Source: Tuctoria greenei (lineage: Eukaryota > Streptophyta > Magnoliopsida > Poales > Poaceae). Taken from it: 64,000 nucleotides of DNA. Location of the stretch: NCBI GenBank assembly GCA_036927565.1, contig JAYESD010000001.1, positions 69,459,751-69,523,750 on the forward strand, given 5' to 3'. Numbering within the stretch: position 1 is the first letter of the stretch; every line of letters starts with the position of its first letter. Below the pieces are notes generated by a model, which did not search any database, was not told the DNA's origin, and saw only the letters and a list, made by a program, of their open reading frames with translations. Of this stretch, positions 11,423-23,395 are shown in pieces. Both the position numbers and the translations under genes were made by a program.

Positions 11423-13173
11423 TGAAGGATAGCAGGGCACGTGAAAAGCTATCAGAGGGGGTGAATGGTAGATTTCAACTTTTTTGGCGGAAGTAATGAA
11501 AATTCCTCGGCAGAAAATTAATTTGTCAAAGAAATCGTGCGTGCGACTAACATAAACACGATCAATTGTGAAAAAACAAATATAAATTATGTATAATTAA
11601 TTCATGAAGATGTCACAAGAAGAATCACGAAAATCCGTCGAGAAAAACTCAAATTACAATCGAAAGATCAAACAAAGGTTAATCTGTCCTACCCGAGAAA
11701 AAACAGATCTGCAACACTGCAAAGAAACTTGTGTAGCTCAGAAACCACAAATCTAATGACTGTGAAATTTTCACATTCAAAAGATAATCAATTGTCAAGA
11801 CAAACCACAAAGAATCACGTCAATTGGATCTGTAAAACTCGAGTTATGATAAAACCATCGAAGTAAGATAGTGTTGTGCAGAAACTCGACAAGAAAAACT
11901 TCTTTGAAACAAGTCGGACAAACAAGGAACAAAAGTTTCTTTAAACTACGATATTTATTCAACAGAGCACAAGAGGAACAGCTCAAAATCAGTGCACCAT
12001 GAGCTCTGGCCTCCCTTGCTTATATAACTAGCCATGAGGCCAACCCAAACCAAACTAGGACTCGTATCCTACTCAGTTTCCACCGAAACTTTCCATAACT
12101 GCTCAAGACTCTTGTATACGCAGATAGAAACAATCTTAATACTCCCAATCATCTTAGGAACGCATCACACATTTCTAAAAACAACTCAACTTTGTGACCC
12201 ACACGAAAATCTATCATAACCAACTCAAATTTTTCCATATTTGTGTCCAACACGACTCAGCCACAGCCTGAGTCCGTAACCAAGTCGGTTGGACCTTTCT
12301 GACCAATTCTTTACGCCCACATATCTCTTTATCATGCCTTGAAACTATCCAGACACGTCCATGCACTTTATGCACACATGTATACACCTTCCAACGGTGT
12401 CCACGATACCTTCATATGCATTGTTCTTGATTCAAACATGTTGCGCAACCTCCCAATCATCACAACCACAATTCCTCCCAAACTTGGTCGTTGAACCTCA
12501 TCTTCTCCCTAAGACTACTTTAGTGGATCCTGCCACCAGACATGTCTTGAACTCAAGCAACACCTGCACATGACTAAACAACCAAAACTTCTGAGCACAA
12601 GTCCTCGACTTGACTCACGTTAGTTCCGAAACCACAACACCTTATGTCAGCACCTCACATAAGCATGTTGCAAACCATATCAAAATGATATCGCCATATC
12701 CACCAAAACACCCCAAAAACTTAGAAAAAGAATACTAAGCAAACTTTCCATAGATGTAAAGCAAGTTTCGAAACATTGCAAGGTAAAAGTGGAACCAATG
12801 CAGACTAGCACTAGACCTTGCCAAAGCTAACCGGACCTTGAGCTAGAGCTTACCAAAGCTAGCAAGAGCTAGCGCTGGAGCTTACCAAAGCTAGCAGAAC
12901 CTAGCGCCGGAGCTTACCAAAGCTATTCGGACCTAGACAAAGAAGTCTTACCTTATCAAAAACAAGTCGGACCTAGTCAAAATAAGTCGGACCTAGACAA
13001 AGTAAGTCAGACCTTACGTCAGATCTTGTCGGAGCTACCCAAAACAAGTCGGACCTATCGTTAGACCTTGCAGTAGCTCGGACCTAGAGTCGGACCATGT
13101 TAAAAAGGTGTTTTGGTAGTATCCAAATCTTTTATCATCATAGCCAATGTATTCAGCACACATAGGTCTCACA
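11423..13173 (-). mobile_element. copia 5' LTR
   Basis: An LTR of about 1.75 kb, starting TGAAGGAT and ending CTCACA, matching 4280-6001 throughout with many substitutions and a few indels (for example an insertion near 11790-11830). The degenerate 30-bp repeats are at 12790-13090. The visible divergence from its partner shows that the insertion is not recent. Confidence 0.92.
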
Positions 13174-14290
13174 CATATACATCACATGCAGTGGCTAGAA
13201 TCGACATGCAAGAGCTCAATGGCACTGGATCGGAAATAATATGTAAAATCCATGAAGAACATATGAGCTAAAGTATTTTTCATGGTGAATCCGAGCCCAA
13301 ATATGGCATGCATGAAGTTTACATGCATAGATCTGGTGATCAGTGTTCTAGTAAAATTTATTTCATATTTTTCAGAGCAATATTCCATTTGCTATAGATT
13401 TTATAATTTGCATGTGAAATCTGATGTATAAAAACGAATTTCCAGAGGACAAAACACTAGAACAGCAACATCTTCAACCTCTATTTAGCAAGAACAGCTG
13501 TGAAAAGAGAGAAAACAGTGCGGAACCAGGGAAAAACATAGAGAGGAAGAATCATCTCTGCAATAGGAGCTTACCACCAACTTAGATTTAGAAGACAAGC
13601 TTGGATTAAGAGAGCAATGGTGAGCTGCAGGATCCTTTTTGGATGCTGAATAGCGCAAAGTGGAGAAGAGAGCTCACGTGAGGCAAGAAGGAAGAAGGTA
13701 GTGCTCTCTTTACTCCTCGTAGGGTCAGGTTTTAAGGAGGGTCAGCTGAAAAGCTAGGCATTCATGTCAGCCAGGCTGACAAGTGGGTGAAACTTGCTTT
13801 CCATTTCTAGATTTTAAAATTTTTTCTACACTTCTTCTATATTTCTTTGATAACTGAAGTTATACTTCTCAAAGAATTAGGATACTTTGTATGGGCCTAG
13901 ATAAGGTCAAGAAACAACTTTTGCTATTGTGACCTCTTCAGATTCTTTGTACAATTGAAACCAAAAATCTGGCAAGATAGATGGTTTTGAAATTTTGCTG
14001 GATTTTTCAGTGTTGCAAATTCCTCTCTAAAATCTTGGGAAATTACCAAAATTCTCTTTCATGATGTAGAATAAAAACCAATTTTTTTGTTACACTTTAG
14101 TGGAAACAATTTGGATTTCTTCATAAGGTTTGATATGTCAAATACTTTACTATAAATAAGAATTTGAATTCCATCCGCTTGTTTATTCAAAATTGATATT
14201 GACGCCCTTTTATTCTAAGATTGAGCTTCTGAATAACTTAAGAAATTTGTTTGTGACATGTTTTAGAAAAGTCAAAATAAAAATATTGAA
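13174..14290 (-). mobile_element. gypsy LTR-like sequence right of copia
   Basis: No gene is supported. The sequence looks like the promoter/leader part of a long gypsy LTR on the minus strand. A TTAAAA-type TATA candidate lies at about 13730 on the minus strand, with a leader rich in GAAGA-type blocks toward 13450. An AT-rich stretch (13800-14290) follows. It may be the other half of the LTR at 1-1676, split by the copia tandem. Both assignments rest on composition and layout, not on an alignment. Confidence 0.3.
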
Positions 14291-14524
14291 TTTGGGGAAG
14301 TTTTATTTGAAAAATGATTCTTCGGAGAAAATTTGTTGTTGATTCACCCAACGGCTCAAAATATATCTGTTGGGGAGCCACTTGCCAAAAGGGAGAAAGG
14401 GGGCCCACCAACAGGTTGGCCTAGCATGCTAGTCGGTCGAGCTGGGGAGAGTGACATTTTGGCTCTCTCTCTTCCAACGGCTACATTTTTGCCTCCTCTA
14501 ACCGTTGGGGGGGGGGGTGCTATG

Positions 14525-14534
14525 CTATTTATAC
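14525..14534 (+). promoter_or_regulatory. TATA-like box upstream of the gag-like ORF
   Basis: CTATTTATAC lies after inverted CCAACGG/CCGTTGG blocks (14348-14505), an arrangement seen in promoters of grass gypsy LTRs. About 250 bases downstream lies the start of the decayed gag-like ORF on the same strand. Whether 14290-14790 is itself an LTR cannot be settled, because it does not resemble the 3' LTR at 17456. Confidence 0.45.
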
Positions 14535-14786
14535 ATGCCCTAGTGAGTGTGTTGCTTCACACTTCACACTATTTTCACCTCCCAACTCAATCTCACATTT
14601 GCTCAATGATTATTGTGCACTTTGTTGCAACACTTCTCCCAAGTCCAAGCCAAAAAGATTTGCTTTGATTTCCATTTGCACCTTGCATTTGCAAGTTGCT
14701 CTCAAGTTGACAAAACAATTCATCGAGGGTTTTCGTTTGGTTTTCGCTAACATAACCCGTTTTGAGTTTAGTTTATTTTATGTTCT

Positions 14787-16312
14787 CAAGTGGCGCAGCC
14801 ATGAAGTGCATGAATATGTTGTTTGGGAAAAGGAAGGGACCGTCATCAAGCTCAAACCATGGGAGGAACTGAAGCTCACACCTCTCCCCCGAGCCTACAC
14901 CAAGTCGACGGTGGAGAGGTGCAAGATGATGTCCCAGTGGAGGAAGATGATGCTTCACTCCGCCTCCTCAATGATGACAACCTCGACTTGAGGGATGACA
15001 TTGAACGACAAGTCTACAACATCCTCCAAAATCATGAGTTCGCCACACAAAGGCCTACGATCTGACACTACTCTCCTAAATAGCTACAGATTCTGTCGTT
15101 TGGCGTGCACTAGGATGGGATAATTTTGCTCAAGTAGATGGGGAAGGTTCATGCTCCTCACTATTCATTTCCTATGCACCCTTGAAATAGAATTTGAAGG
15201 TGTTTCTTTTAGGTTTTTCCAAAAATTATAACTTTATCCTATGGAAAAATTCACTGAACTCCTAGGCTTCCCTAGATGTTGTTTGATAGATTTTGATGAT
15301 TTGCCTAATTTAACGAACAAAGTTTTTGGCAAGACTTAACTTGTGAAGTAGTATGCGAGGGCCCTATAAATAGCCACTTTCAAATTCCCACTGTACATTT
15401 CATGCATAGATGGGTGGCTATGACTATGTTTCCTAGAGGGGATGTTAGGATTGTGTGTAATGATGAACTTAGGACCCTTTATGCCATGGTTAAAAAGATC
15501 TCTTGTTAAGGCTATGATGTCACAATGGTTAGAAAACACTAAAATGATAGGAACAATTGAAAGTACTTCATTAATTACCCGTATTGCTACGAAAGTTGGG
15601 GCTTTAGAAAATGCTTTAATTGAATATATTCCAACAGCCCGCTATAATAGATGAGGATTATCTAGTGCAAGGACACACTCTTAAACATGGCCTAGATGGA
15701 TCCCTGGTGTTTTTCTATCCCGACCATGTAAATGAGATGCGGTTACCTAACCCGAATTTTCATTTATATAAGTGACGGCAACTAACCATTTCTCCTCAAC
15801 CTATCGAAGAGGCCCGTAGGAGTAATAAGTCTAGAAGGGTCACAAGGAGCCATTTATGTAGATCGGCCATGGAGATGCCACCATGATACCCTCTCCTATG
15901 AATACCAAGAGGAAGTGGATCCAACAGGTGATGCACCTGGTTGGACCCAACCTCAAACGTATGAGGCAGAGGATCGTCATGGAAAGAGTGGGCTACAACC
16001 GGAGGGAGCTCAAGCTCTAGTAGCTTGCCTCCTCCACCGTTGGGTACTAGATGTTCCTTTTCGGCCTGAGGTTATCATGACCTTGGCCAAGGAGTGGCAG
16101 AATTCACCCAATGGATGAGATATCTTGAAGTGAGGACTAGCGACATCTTCAATCTGTTTCAAGACCACATCCAAGGTACCCATGACTGGCAGCATCAAAT
16201 CGACGCGCAGTTCAACAATGTCAACACCACTCTGCATCAACAATAGTCCGACCTCATGGCCTATTTTCATCACCAAGGGTTCAACCCTTATCATGAAAAT
16301 TGAGAAGAACAT
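14787..16312 (+). pseudogene. gag-like ORF of a grass gypsy element (H), decayed
   Basis: A decayed protein of the kind carried by large, mostly non-autonomous gypsy elements of grasses (Athila/TAT type ORF1). Recognisable pieces in shifting frames are: a basic start (MKCMNMLFGKRKG near 14800), a helical block ending NILQNHEFATQRP (about 15060), ALGWDNFAQVDGEGS (about 15115-15150), a region with KVFLLGFSKNYNFILW (about 15200-15245), HRWVAMTMFPRGDVR (about 15405-15450), and a block ending SLITRIATKVGALENA (about 15575-15620). At least four frameshifts or stops break it. The family protein is thought to act like gag; function here is lost. The identification is from memory of the family. Confidence 0.65.
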
Positions 16313-16315
16313 ACT

Positions 16316-16331
16316 TGGGGGAGGACCCCCA
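16316..16331 (+). other. conserved hairpin TGGGGG-loop-CCCCCA
   Basis: A perfect six-base stem with a four-base loop, located just after the gag-like ORF. The same hairpin, on the opposite strand, is at 30855-30870 and 40639-40654, and half of it is at 21821-21830. It marks a fixed place in this gypsy family, about 1.1-1.4 kb before the 3' LTR. Confidence 0.75.
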
Positions 16332-17455
16332 CCTGAGGTAACTTGTATTCTCCAAGTATTGCGCTTATTGGCTTAGAATATTATTGCCTTAAACATGGAA
16401 TTTGTTTGTAGCATAAGCTAAGCCCAATTCTAGGTTGTTGTGGGATATGATGTAGTGATAAGAGCTGTGAATACCATAGTTAAAAGTGAAACCCTATGCA
16501 TATGCTCCTCATTGGATATAAATTCCTACCAAAACATATGATGATTTAAATTAGGCAAACCCTATGCATATGCTATTTACCTTCACATTGAGCCCAGTCA
16601 AACTAGTATATACCTATGTGAGAATCTTTTCATACTTTTGAAATCAAGATTGCATGGGCACTTTCTAAACTTCTACACTAAAAGTTAGCAAAATTCTATC
16701 ATACCATCCACCACCAAAAGATACTCCATGATTTTCATGCATAATACTCTCTCCAAAATATTTGAAAAAGAAAAGAGGTGTAGAAGACACGGGCTACAAG
16801 AAAAAGAAAAAGAAAAAGAAAAAAGCATGCTCATATACAAGAGCATGAGAAAAAAAAGTGGATAAGTAGCCATGTTTCATCCTCACAAAAGAGAGTGCAT
16901 ACAAAGGAGTTATCTTAATATCTCCACTCCACAACTACTCCATCACATATGCAAAAATCTTGATCAAAAGTATGATTTGTTTTCTCCTAAGGCTTACTCT
17001 TTGACTTAGAAAATAAAGTGTTACAAATATGCCTACTCTTGATCCCTACCAAGCTCACATAAAAGCCTTATTTAGATGTAGGACAAGAAAGGCATTGCCT
17101 TGGTGATGAAACAAATGCCACTTCCACATAGGAGTGACTGGATGCATCATTTGAGGAACTTAAATTCCAACACCATTTGAAATTCTCCAGAAATTTGAGT
17201 GGAACATAAACATTAGGTGATGCATGCTCACTTTACTATTCTATCTTTCAACCACCCAAGAAATGGATGAGGCATAAGCCTCATATTGACTAAGGAAAAG
17301 GGTGAGGTACCATAGCCAATTTGTTCAATGCAAGTTAGAATATTTTATTGTGGCACTTGGTAGTTTTGCAAAACAGAACATTGTAGCAACTCCTGATCAA
17401 CAACCTAAGTCTTTATCCTTGCTTCAGGACGAGCAAAGGGTAAGCCTGGGGGGTT
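16332..17455 (+). other. 3' internal region of gypsy element H
   Basis: Non-coding sequence homologous to the 3' internal regions of A (29681-30972) and C (39289-40760), both in inverse orientation. It includes a GA-rich microsatellite (AAGAAA units, about 16799-16823). It ends in the conserved block CAGGACGAGCAAAGGGTAAG and a polypurine tract (GGGGGG at 17448-17453) directly before the 3' LTR. Small ORFs here are not conserved between copies and are left out. Confidence 0.75.
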
Positions 17456-19023
17456 TGTTGACAGTCCGTTATATACTAATTTCGACCATTAATATAACTC
17501 AATTATGTGGAGGAATAAATATATTTTTACACACATCATATTTGGATTAACATAATTCCACTTGTACTTGGAGAAATAGTGCATGCAGGAGTTTTTGTGC
17601 AAAAATGATGGAGAATGAGGGGAGCAATCCTAAAAAGTGACATCCCAGCAATCAAGCAATGACACATGGCACCACATGGATCCATAACTCATTCTCAGGC
17701 ATATCCGAGGAGATCAAACAGTGTATCACCCGGAAGGGGATAAGGGCCCACCTAGAAGTTACCCCGAGGAAGCACACCCAAAGGGGGCGAGGACTAGGTC
17801 GGGTGACCACCCCTAGTTGGCGACTTGGCCCTCGCGCCAAACTCGGTCTTCCTCCATGGTGTGGCTCCTCATGGCTCTGAAGGCGGTGAAGACTGATTCA
17901 CACGCTAATTATGGCGGAATTGCCTCTACTCCGATCATAAATGGGGGGGGGATGCCTCACTTCTCACACACACCCCTCAAGCATTCTCTCTTGTATGACA
18001 CTAGTGCTCTTAGTCCCTTAGTGGAGGCTACACTATAGAGAGGAGCCTCTAGTCCCATGTCCAAATGGGGAAAGGTATGGCTCATGTATCTTCTCTTGTA
18101 TTTATGACATTATGATTTATAATATTATTATTAGTCTTTATTTATTCATATACCTGGATAAAGCGTTCCTTGTTTGGTTGTGGATTCCATGCATGTGTTA
18201 GGTATAGATGTCGTTATGATCTAGTTCTAATGCCCTTATTATATGATCATAAACACCATGTACCTCCACTATAGTCTAATTAGGTATTAATATGATTATG
18301 TTAATATGAGTAATGTAGTGCTTGGTTCCAACATTGGTTTCAATGATGTTAAGGTTAGTCATTGCCTTAAGATGGTGCTTGTACCTAGTCTCTTAAGGTA
18401 TTTACTACTTATGTAAGGATCGCTCTTAGATAATTAAGTAGCATCGGATGTCTCATAGACCCACAGTTTGTAGGGGTAGGCGGCAGGCGGTGACATCCCT
18501 TCCTGTCCTTCATAATCGCCCACGTTCGGCTACGCCACCGACTCGTGGCGGGAATCGTCTTGATATTCTCAGGGGTAAACCAGTGCCCGATATGTTGGAA
18601 TCCTAAGCCCTAATACTCGTAGTTAGCATAGCCATATGTACACTAGTTGACTATGTATATGAATACCTAAAGCACAGTAGGAGTATCATTCTCTCTCTCT
18701 TAACTATCCTCCACTAGGACATTGTTACGCCTTAGAGTAGTCTGCTGAGGTGTGTGTCACAACTACCCCATTACTTCATGTATTCGTCCTACCGAATCCC
18801 TAACAAGAACACCCTCTTCTATCCTTGACCATGTATATCTTCTCTTGCTTTCCCTTTGGGATAAATAAATACTATACCTAGGGAATACTCTTGGGTGAAA
18901 ATGCTACAACTAATCTTTCCATGTGCTTGCGGAATTTATCTTGCTTTAGATTTGGTTAGCCTAGTGCCTCTGCGAACTAGCCTTGCTGCTAGGATGACCT
19001 GTAGACATTAAGAAATAACAACA
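17456..19023 (+). mobile_element. 3' LTR of gypsy element H
   Basis: It begins TGTTGACAGTCC after the polypurine tract and ends ...ACAACA near 19023. It is related along its length to the LTRs of A and C. A TATA-like ATCATAAATGG lies at 17934-17944, matching the position of CTATAAATAG in C. Immediately beyond the end lies CACTA transposase sequence, so H seems to have inserted into a CACTA element. The exact right end has a few bases of uncertainty. No matching 5' LTR is visible. Confidence 0.75.
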
Positions 19024-19049
19024 GTTCATGGTCATGACTTGTTCTCACG

Positions 19050-19790
19050 TACACATTCTTTGTGCCACCTCATGTGTCCGCCATTTTTTCTTTGAGAAAA
19101 ACATCCGCTTCAATTGAGGTGTGATAGGCAAAGTAACAAAAATGCTTATGTGCGACTTCTGTCGTCACATTTTCACCATCGTCATTAACAAATTCCACAA
19201 ACCTCAATTTACCATTTTTTAAGCACTTGTTCTCCTTTTCATGCTCTTTTCTGAAAATCATGCATTTGTCTGGACACACATCAATCTTCTCATATTTCAT
19301 ACCCAGACCAGAAATTAATTTCATTGATTGATACATATCTTTAGGCACCTTATGGGGTCGTGGAAGAATATCGCTGATCTATTTGACAAGGTCATTGCAG
19401 CGGTTATTGGAAAAAATAGTTTTTAGACTTAATTGGCATAAGTCTGGTCAGGAAAGTGAGGAGGGTCACTTTTGTGTGTCCATGCAGTGGCTCTTTGGAA
19501 GCTCTAAGAAGCTTGAAGAATGCTTTAACCTCCGCTGCAGTATGATCCTCCGTCAACTCTGGTTGTATAGATTCAAGTGTCTCGTCCATCCTATCAACCC
19601 CTGTGGAATCAACAACCACTCAATCCTCTACGGCTTGACAAGCAATCTTGCTGTGAAAGGTCCACGACTTACAATGTGGCATGAAACCGTTTTGTTACAG
19701 GTGTATCAAAACTATCATGTTGTCCGAACACTTCATATTTTGGCAACTTCTACATGGACACCACACCTTATTGATCTTTGACAATAAAAA
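19050..19790 (-). pseudogene. CACTA TNP2 transposase, N-terminal fragment
   Basis: An N-terminal piece of the TNP2-like transposase, which cuts and joins CACTA elements at their termini. In order on the minus strand: DSTGVDRMDETLES and VKAFFKLLRASKEPLHGH (19404-19619), then the region leading into the transposase domain, PKDMYQSMKLISGLGMKYEK, and the cysteine block VCPDKCMIF...KCLKNGK (19070-19348). A stop or frameshift separates the two parts at about 19380. The second Cys of the CxxCxxC-like pair before KSR/KLR is replaced (KCLKNGK). The catalytic core is absent. Confidence 0.8.
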
Positions 19791-19799
19791 TTCTCATTG

Positions 19800-20937
19800 T
19801 ATATAAGCATTCGTCTTGGTGAACACCTCATCTGAGTGATCTCCATTTTTTTTTTTCCAACTAGTATACATCGAAGTACGGTCTTCATGCATGTTTGAGG
19901 CTAAACCTTCAAAGCAAAAAAATCATTATTATTATATTTTTATATCATGTACAACCCTACAACTAGGGAAGGATAGGTACTAAATTCATCCTATAGTGAC
20001 TTAGAGGAACATGCTTATGACAAAATGAGGGGGCCAGATCTGAACGATATTTTGACAGCACGACCTCGCTGTTCTCCAACTGCACGCCCCAAAATGGTGC
20101 AGCGGAGAACATTAGGGTTATTTTGTCCAATTTGCATCTAAATGAAGACCCGACATCCCGTCATAAGCATGCCCCCCTCCCCCCAGTCACTCCCAAGCTG
20201 TCCAAAAATGGTCAATTCCGAACCTACAGGCCACACATCCGCAACACATATGAGAGGTGCCGGTTCAAAATGAGTGACACATATTGTATAGCTTATATTA
20301 TTCATTTTTGACTCATTTACAAGAGAGAGGGGAAAGAACAAGAGGGAGAGAAGGGAAAGAATGGGGGATGGCCGTGTGTGTGTCGTGTACAACCCTAGGA
20401 TTGAAGACTGAAAGGGAAAGTGGGCCAGAGATGGAACTACCCCATCGGAGCCCGCCGTTGATGCAAGATGTTTGGCATCCTCACCGTCATCATTCGCCTC
20501 CGTTAATGTCTTGATGCATAGGTTACTACAATTTTTATCTCGACGGGCCCTAAAAAGGTCGTGCCGGGCTGGGCCGGCCCAAACCTCGTTTATTTAATTA
20601 TACTAATTAAATACTTCATCAATCGAAGTACAATTTAAAAATTAAACTACTAATTAAAAAATTGATCAATTAAACTACAAAGCAAACAAGTCATGAACTA
20701 ATTAAACCATTTAAACAACTAACTATTATATTAATCAAATAAATTACCATTTACACATGTAATTAATCAACAAATTTAGCATTTACACAATTAAACAACT
20801 ACATCAATAGTTCAACAAGCAAGAATCAACAATTTATTAAAAATTAATCAACAATTAACAATAATCAATTATAAATCAATAACTAAACCATTAAATCTAC
20901 AATTCAACAAAAAACTCATCAATAATCTACAATTAGT
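19800..20937. other. non-coding interior of the CACTA element
   Basis: No gene is supported. 19800-20530 is of mixed composition and could hold captured sequence. 20580-20937 is extremely AT-rich, with repeated ATTAATTA- and CAATTAA-like words. Short ORFs here have no recognisable domain. Confidence 0.45.
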
Positions 20938-21265
20938 CACTAATTAACAATTAATCAACAATGGAGAGTCGGGGGTGGGTGCAGGGGCTAGGGTGGGAGG
21001 GGGTCGGGCTGGGGAGGGATGGAGTGGGGTGGCGAAGGAGGGGGTGGGGGTGGTGGGGGAGGGGAGCCGATGTTGGGGAGGGGGCTTAGGGCGGCCGCGG
21101 GTGAGCTTGGCGAGGCGCTATTGTGGTGTAGATGAAGGGAGGAGACCACCATTTGGGAGGGAGAAAGGGGGCGGGGAGGGAGGGAGGAGGGCGCCGGTGG
21201 CCATACCTGTCGGTGGTGTTGCCTTTGACGATGATGGTGTGAGAGCGGCAGTGCTCGGTGTATGA
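20938..21265. other. strongly G-rich island in CACTA element
   Basis: A sudden change from AT-rich to G-rich on the plus strand, with many runs of three to five G separated by short spacers. Both strands are open here (a Pro/Ser/His-rich frame on the minus strand and a Gly/Arg-rich frame on the plus strand), which is expected from the composition alone. It may be a GC-rich first exon or a captured gene fragment; neither can be shown. Confidence 0.5.
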
Positions 21266-21504
21266 GAAAAAAATGAGGTGTGGAGTTGTTGGGCCCGAGT
21301 ATAGGGCCCAATTTGCGGTGGCATATTTATTTACGATGGCCCAGAACGAAGACCATCATAAATAGGCTTTATTTACAACGGCCTAGATTAGCAGTCAGAA
21401 ATAAGTGATTTATTTACGATGACTATTTTTAGCAATTGTAAATCATTTTATTTACGAGGACTCCAAAAAACTATAGTAAAAAATTGAGGCCGTCGTAAAT
21501 TTAG

Positions 21505-21520
21505 TGTTCTCCTGTAGTGT
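21505..21520 (-). repeat. CACTA terminal inverted repeat (5' end)
   Basis: On the minus strand CACTACAGGAGAACAC, the CACTACA-type terminus of En/Spm elements. It is adjacent to TTTACGACGGCC subterminal motifs. The partner terminus is not in the window. Confidence 0.8.
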
Positions 21521-21834
21521 ATGTTCTATATCGTACCTCACAACAACCAAGAATTTTATATTGCTTATGCTACCCACAATTTCTATGTTCTAGGTGAAGT
21601 ACTTAAAGCCAACAAACTCAATAGTTGGAGAATATTAAATAGTATGTTAGTACTGAATGAGAATAAATAGTGTAACTACTAATCATTTCAACTTATAAAG
21701 GATTTACCATTTTTATTGCTCATATTTTATTTTATTAAACCATATGTTTTTGTAAAAAATGCAATGATTTGGAAAAAGGGAAATGAAATGCAAGGTGGGA
21801 TATGATACAAGTTACCTCAAGTGGGGGTCCTTAT
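21521..21834 (-). mobile_element. gypsy 3' internal fragment (A/C family)
   Basis: Homologous to 30528-30860 and 40290-40650: it shares the ACAACAACC...TTGCTACCCACAATTTC block and GATACAAGTTACCTCAAGTG followed by GGGGG. It is cut on the left by the CACTA terminus and on the right by the LTR that starts near 21835, in the middle of the conserved hairpin. Confidence 0.7.
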
Positions 21835-23089
21835 TGATGGTCCTTAGGTGCTAAACTGATCGTCAATTCACCTCATAAAAAGCATAAAAAGGAAAACACA
21901 ACATAGTCATAGGGCTAATTACTAACCATTTTCAAGGGTGTTAGTGTCTTTTCACATGGAGATGAATTAAACCCCAAAAATACCAAGAAATGCAAGGGCA
22001 ATCCTCAAAAGTGGTTTCCAACCAATTTGGTCTCAACAAGTGGCAGCACATGGATCAACTGGCCCACTTACAGGGGTATCCAACGGTGTAGCACCCAAAA
22101 GTAGTCAGAGGGCCCACATATCGGCCACCTGGAGAGAACACATCGTGAGAGGGGCCAGGAACAAGTTGGTCGAGCCCCTTGGTCGTCCGACCTGGTCTTG
22201 GGTAGAACACGGTCAATCGACGTGTGGTGCATTCCCATGGCTCCCTTATGGGAGTGAAGATCGATTCACGTGCTAATTATGGTGCCAAACTGACTTAACT
22301 CGTGTATAGATAGCATCCCTCACTCCCTCATTTAACACACCACAAGTTTGAGTTTACTATTCCACTCTTGAGGTTTAGTGCTGCCCAAGAGACAAGCTTA
22401 CTAGGAGAGTGAGGCGTAGCTAGGAGGAGTATGCTTGGGCTTGTCAAGTCCCTCTCCTACACATGTACCTCTTTGGAAGTTCTGACGGATTCGAGTAAGA
22501 TTTCATCAATTCAATATAAGTTCGATTCATATTTCAAAGTAGTTTGCTTCAGTAGTTGTTTATGGGTTCACTCTTTATTTAACTAGAGTCTCTAGTCTTA
22601 GATTCCTATTAGAAAAGATTATAGTTGTGATGTAGAATGTAAGCATGGTGCTTATGTTACAAATCATCAGTGCATATCTCATATACCCACTGTTTGAAGA
22701 GGTAGGCAGTAGGTAATGACAGCCCTGTCCGTCCTTTGTAATCCTCCACATTTGGCTTTGCCATAGGCTCTTAGCGGGAATCATACTGATATTGTCAGAA
22801 TTTATCTTGTGACCGAAGCACACAAGTATCATAGATTGCTTTGGCTTAGGATCAAATATTTTGAATTCCTCTTTATTCCTTGCCTATCAAACAAACTTTG
22901 TGTCCTTTGGAGAACAAGCTGAAGATTGACTCACACTTCCCATGGATTCGATATCCTTGAAATACTCTTGATGCACTACAAGGATTTCAGTTTATCGAGA
23001 TGAAAAAATCATTGCAATAGGTCACTGTTGCAACAAAAAAACATGGTCTTAGTTTTTATGAATCATAGCAAGTCCTGTGGCAGTAAGTT

Positions 23090-23395
23090 ATTGCGGCGAC
23101 TGAACATCCATGGCAAACAATATGGTATTGCAACAATTTCACATCAGTGGCAAATAGTATGGTATTGCAACAATTTAATGTATCACGATGATTTAACGTA
23201 TTGCAACGAATAGTATGGTGTTGCAATGATTTCACATTCGTGGCAAATAGTATGGTATTGCAACGATTTCACATCGGTGGCAAATAGTATGGTATTGCAA
23301 TGATTTAATGTATTGCGACGATTTAAAGTATTGCAGGGAATAGTATGGTATTGCAACAATTTCACATTCATGGCAATAGTATGAGCCTTACATTC
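23090..23395. repeat. CACTA subterminal repeats, left set
   Basis: Units of roughly 30-60 bp built around GGTATTGCAACGATTT and CACATcgGTGGCAAATAGTA, repeated at least six times with small changes and inversions. Such arrays are binding sites for the CACTA accessory protein (TNPA-like) in known elements. Confidence 0.8.

Larger units (their letters stand above)
4280..13173 (-). mobile_element. complete Ty1/copia element with two LTRs
   Basis: A full-length copia element on the minus strand: 5' LTR 11423-13173, primer binding site 11409-11420, gag 10243-11361, integrase 8525-10230, reverse transcriptase 7631-8540, RNase H 7083-7630, polypurine tract 6002-6012 and 3' LTR 4280-6001. The domain order (integrase before reverse transcriptase) is diagnostic for copia. 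All ORFs carry frameshifts or stops. No matching 5-bp target duplication is expected, because the left end is joined to another unit. CATAT follows the right end. Element length is about 8.9 kb. Confidence 0.92.
19024..21520 (-). mobile_element. CACTA (En/Spm) element, truncated
   Basis: The 5' terminus is at 21520: on the minus strand it begins CACTACAGGAGAACAC. It is followed by subterminal repeats of the form TTTACGAcGGcC (several copies in 21310-21510). The TNP2-type transposase N-terminus lies at 19070-19790 on the same strand. The element is cut at about 19024-19050, where the gypsy LTR begins, so the rest of the transposase and the other terminus are missing. Confidence 0.8.

Noticed and set aside
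20975..21324. Open frames on both strands in the G-rich block
   Set aside because: Openness on both strands follows from the G/C composition; there is no domain and no supporting start context.
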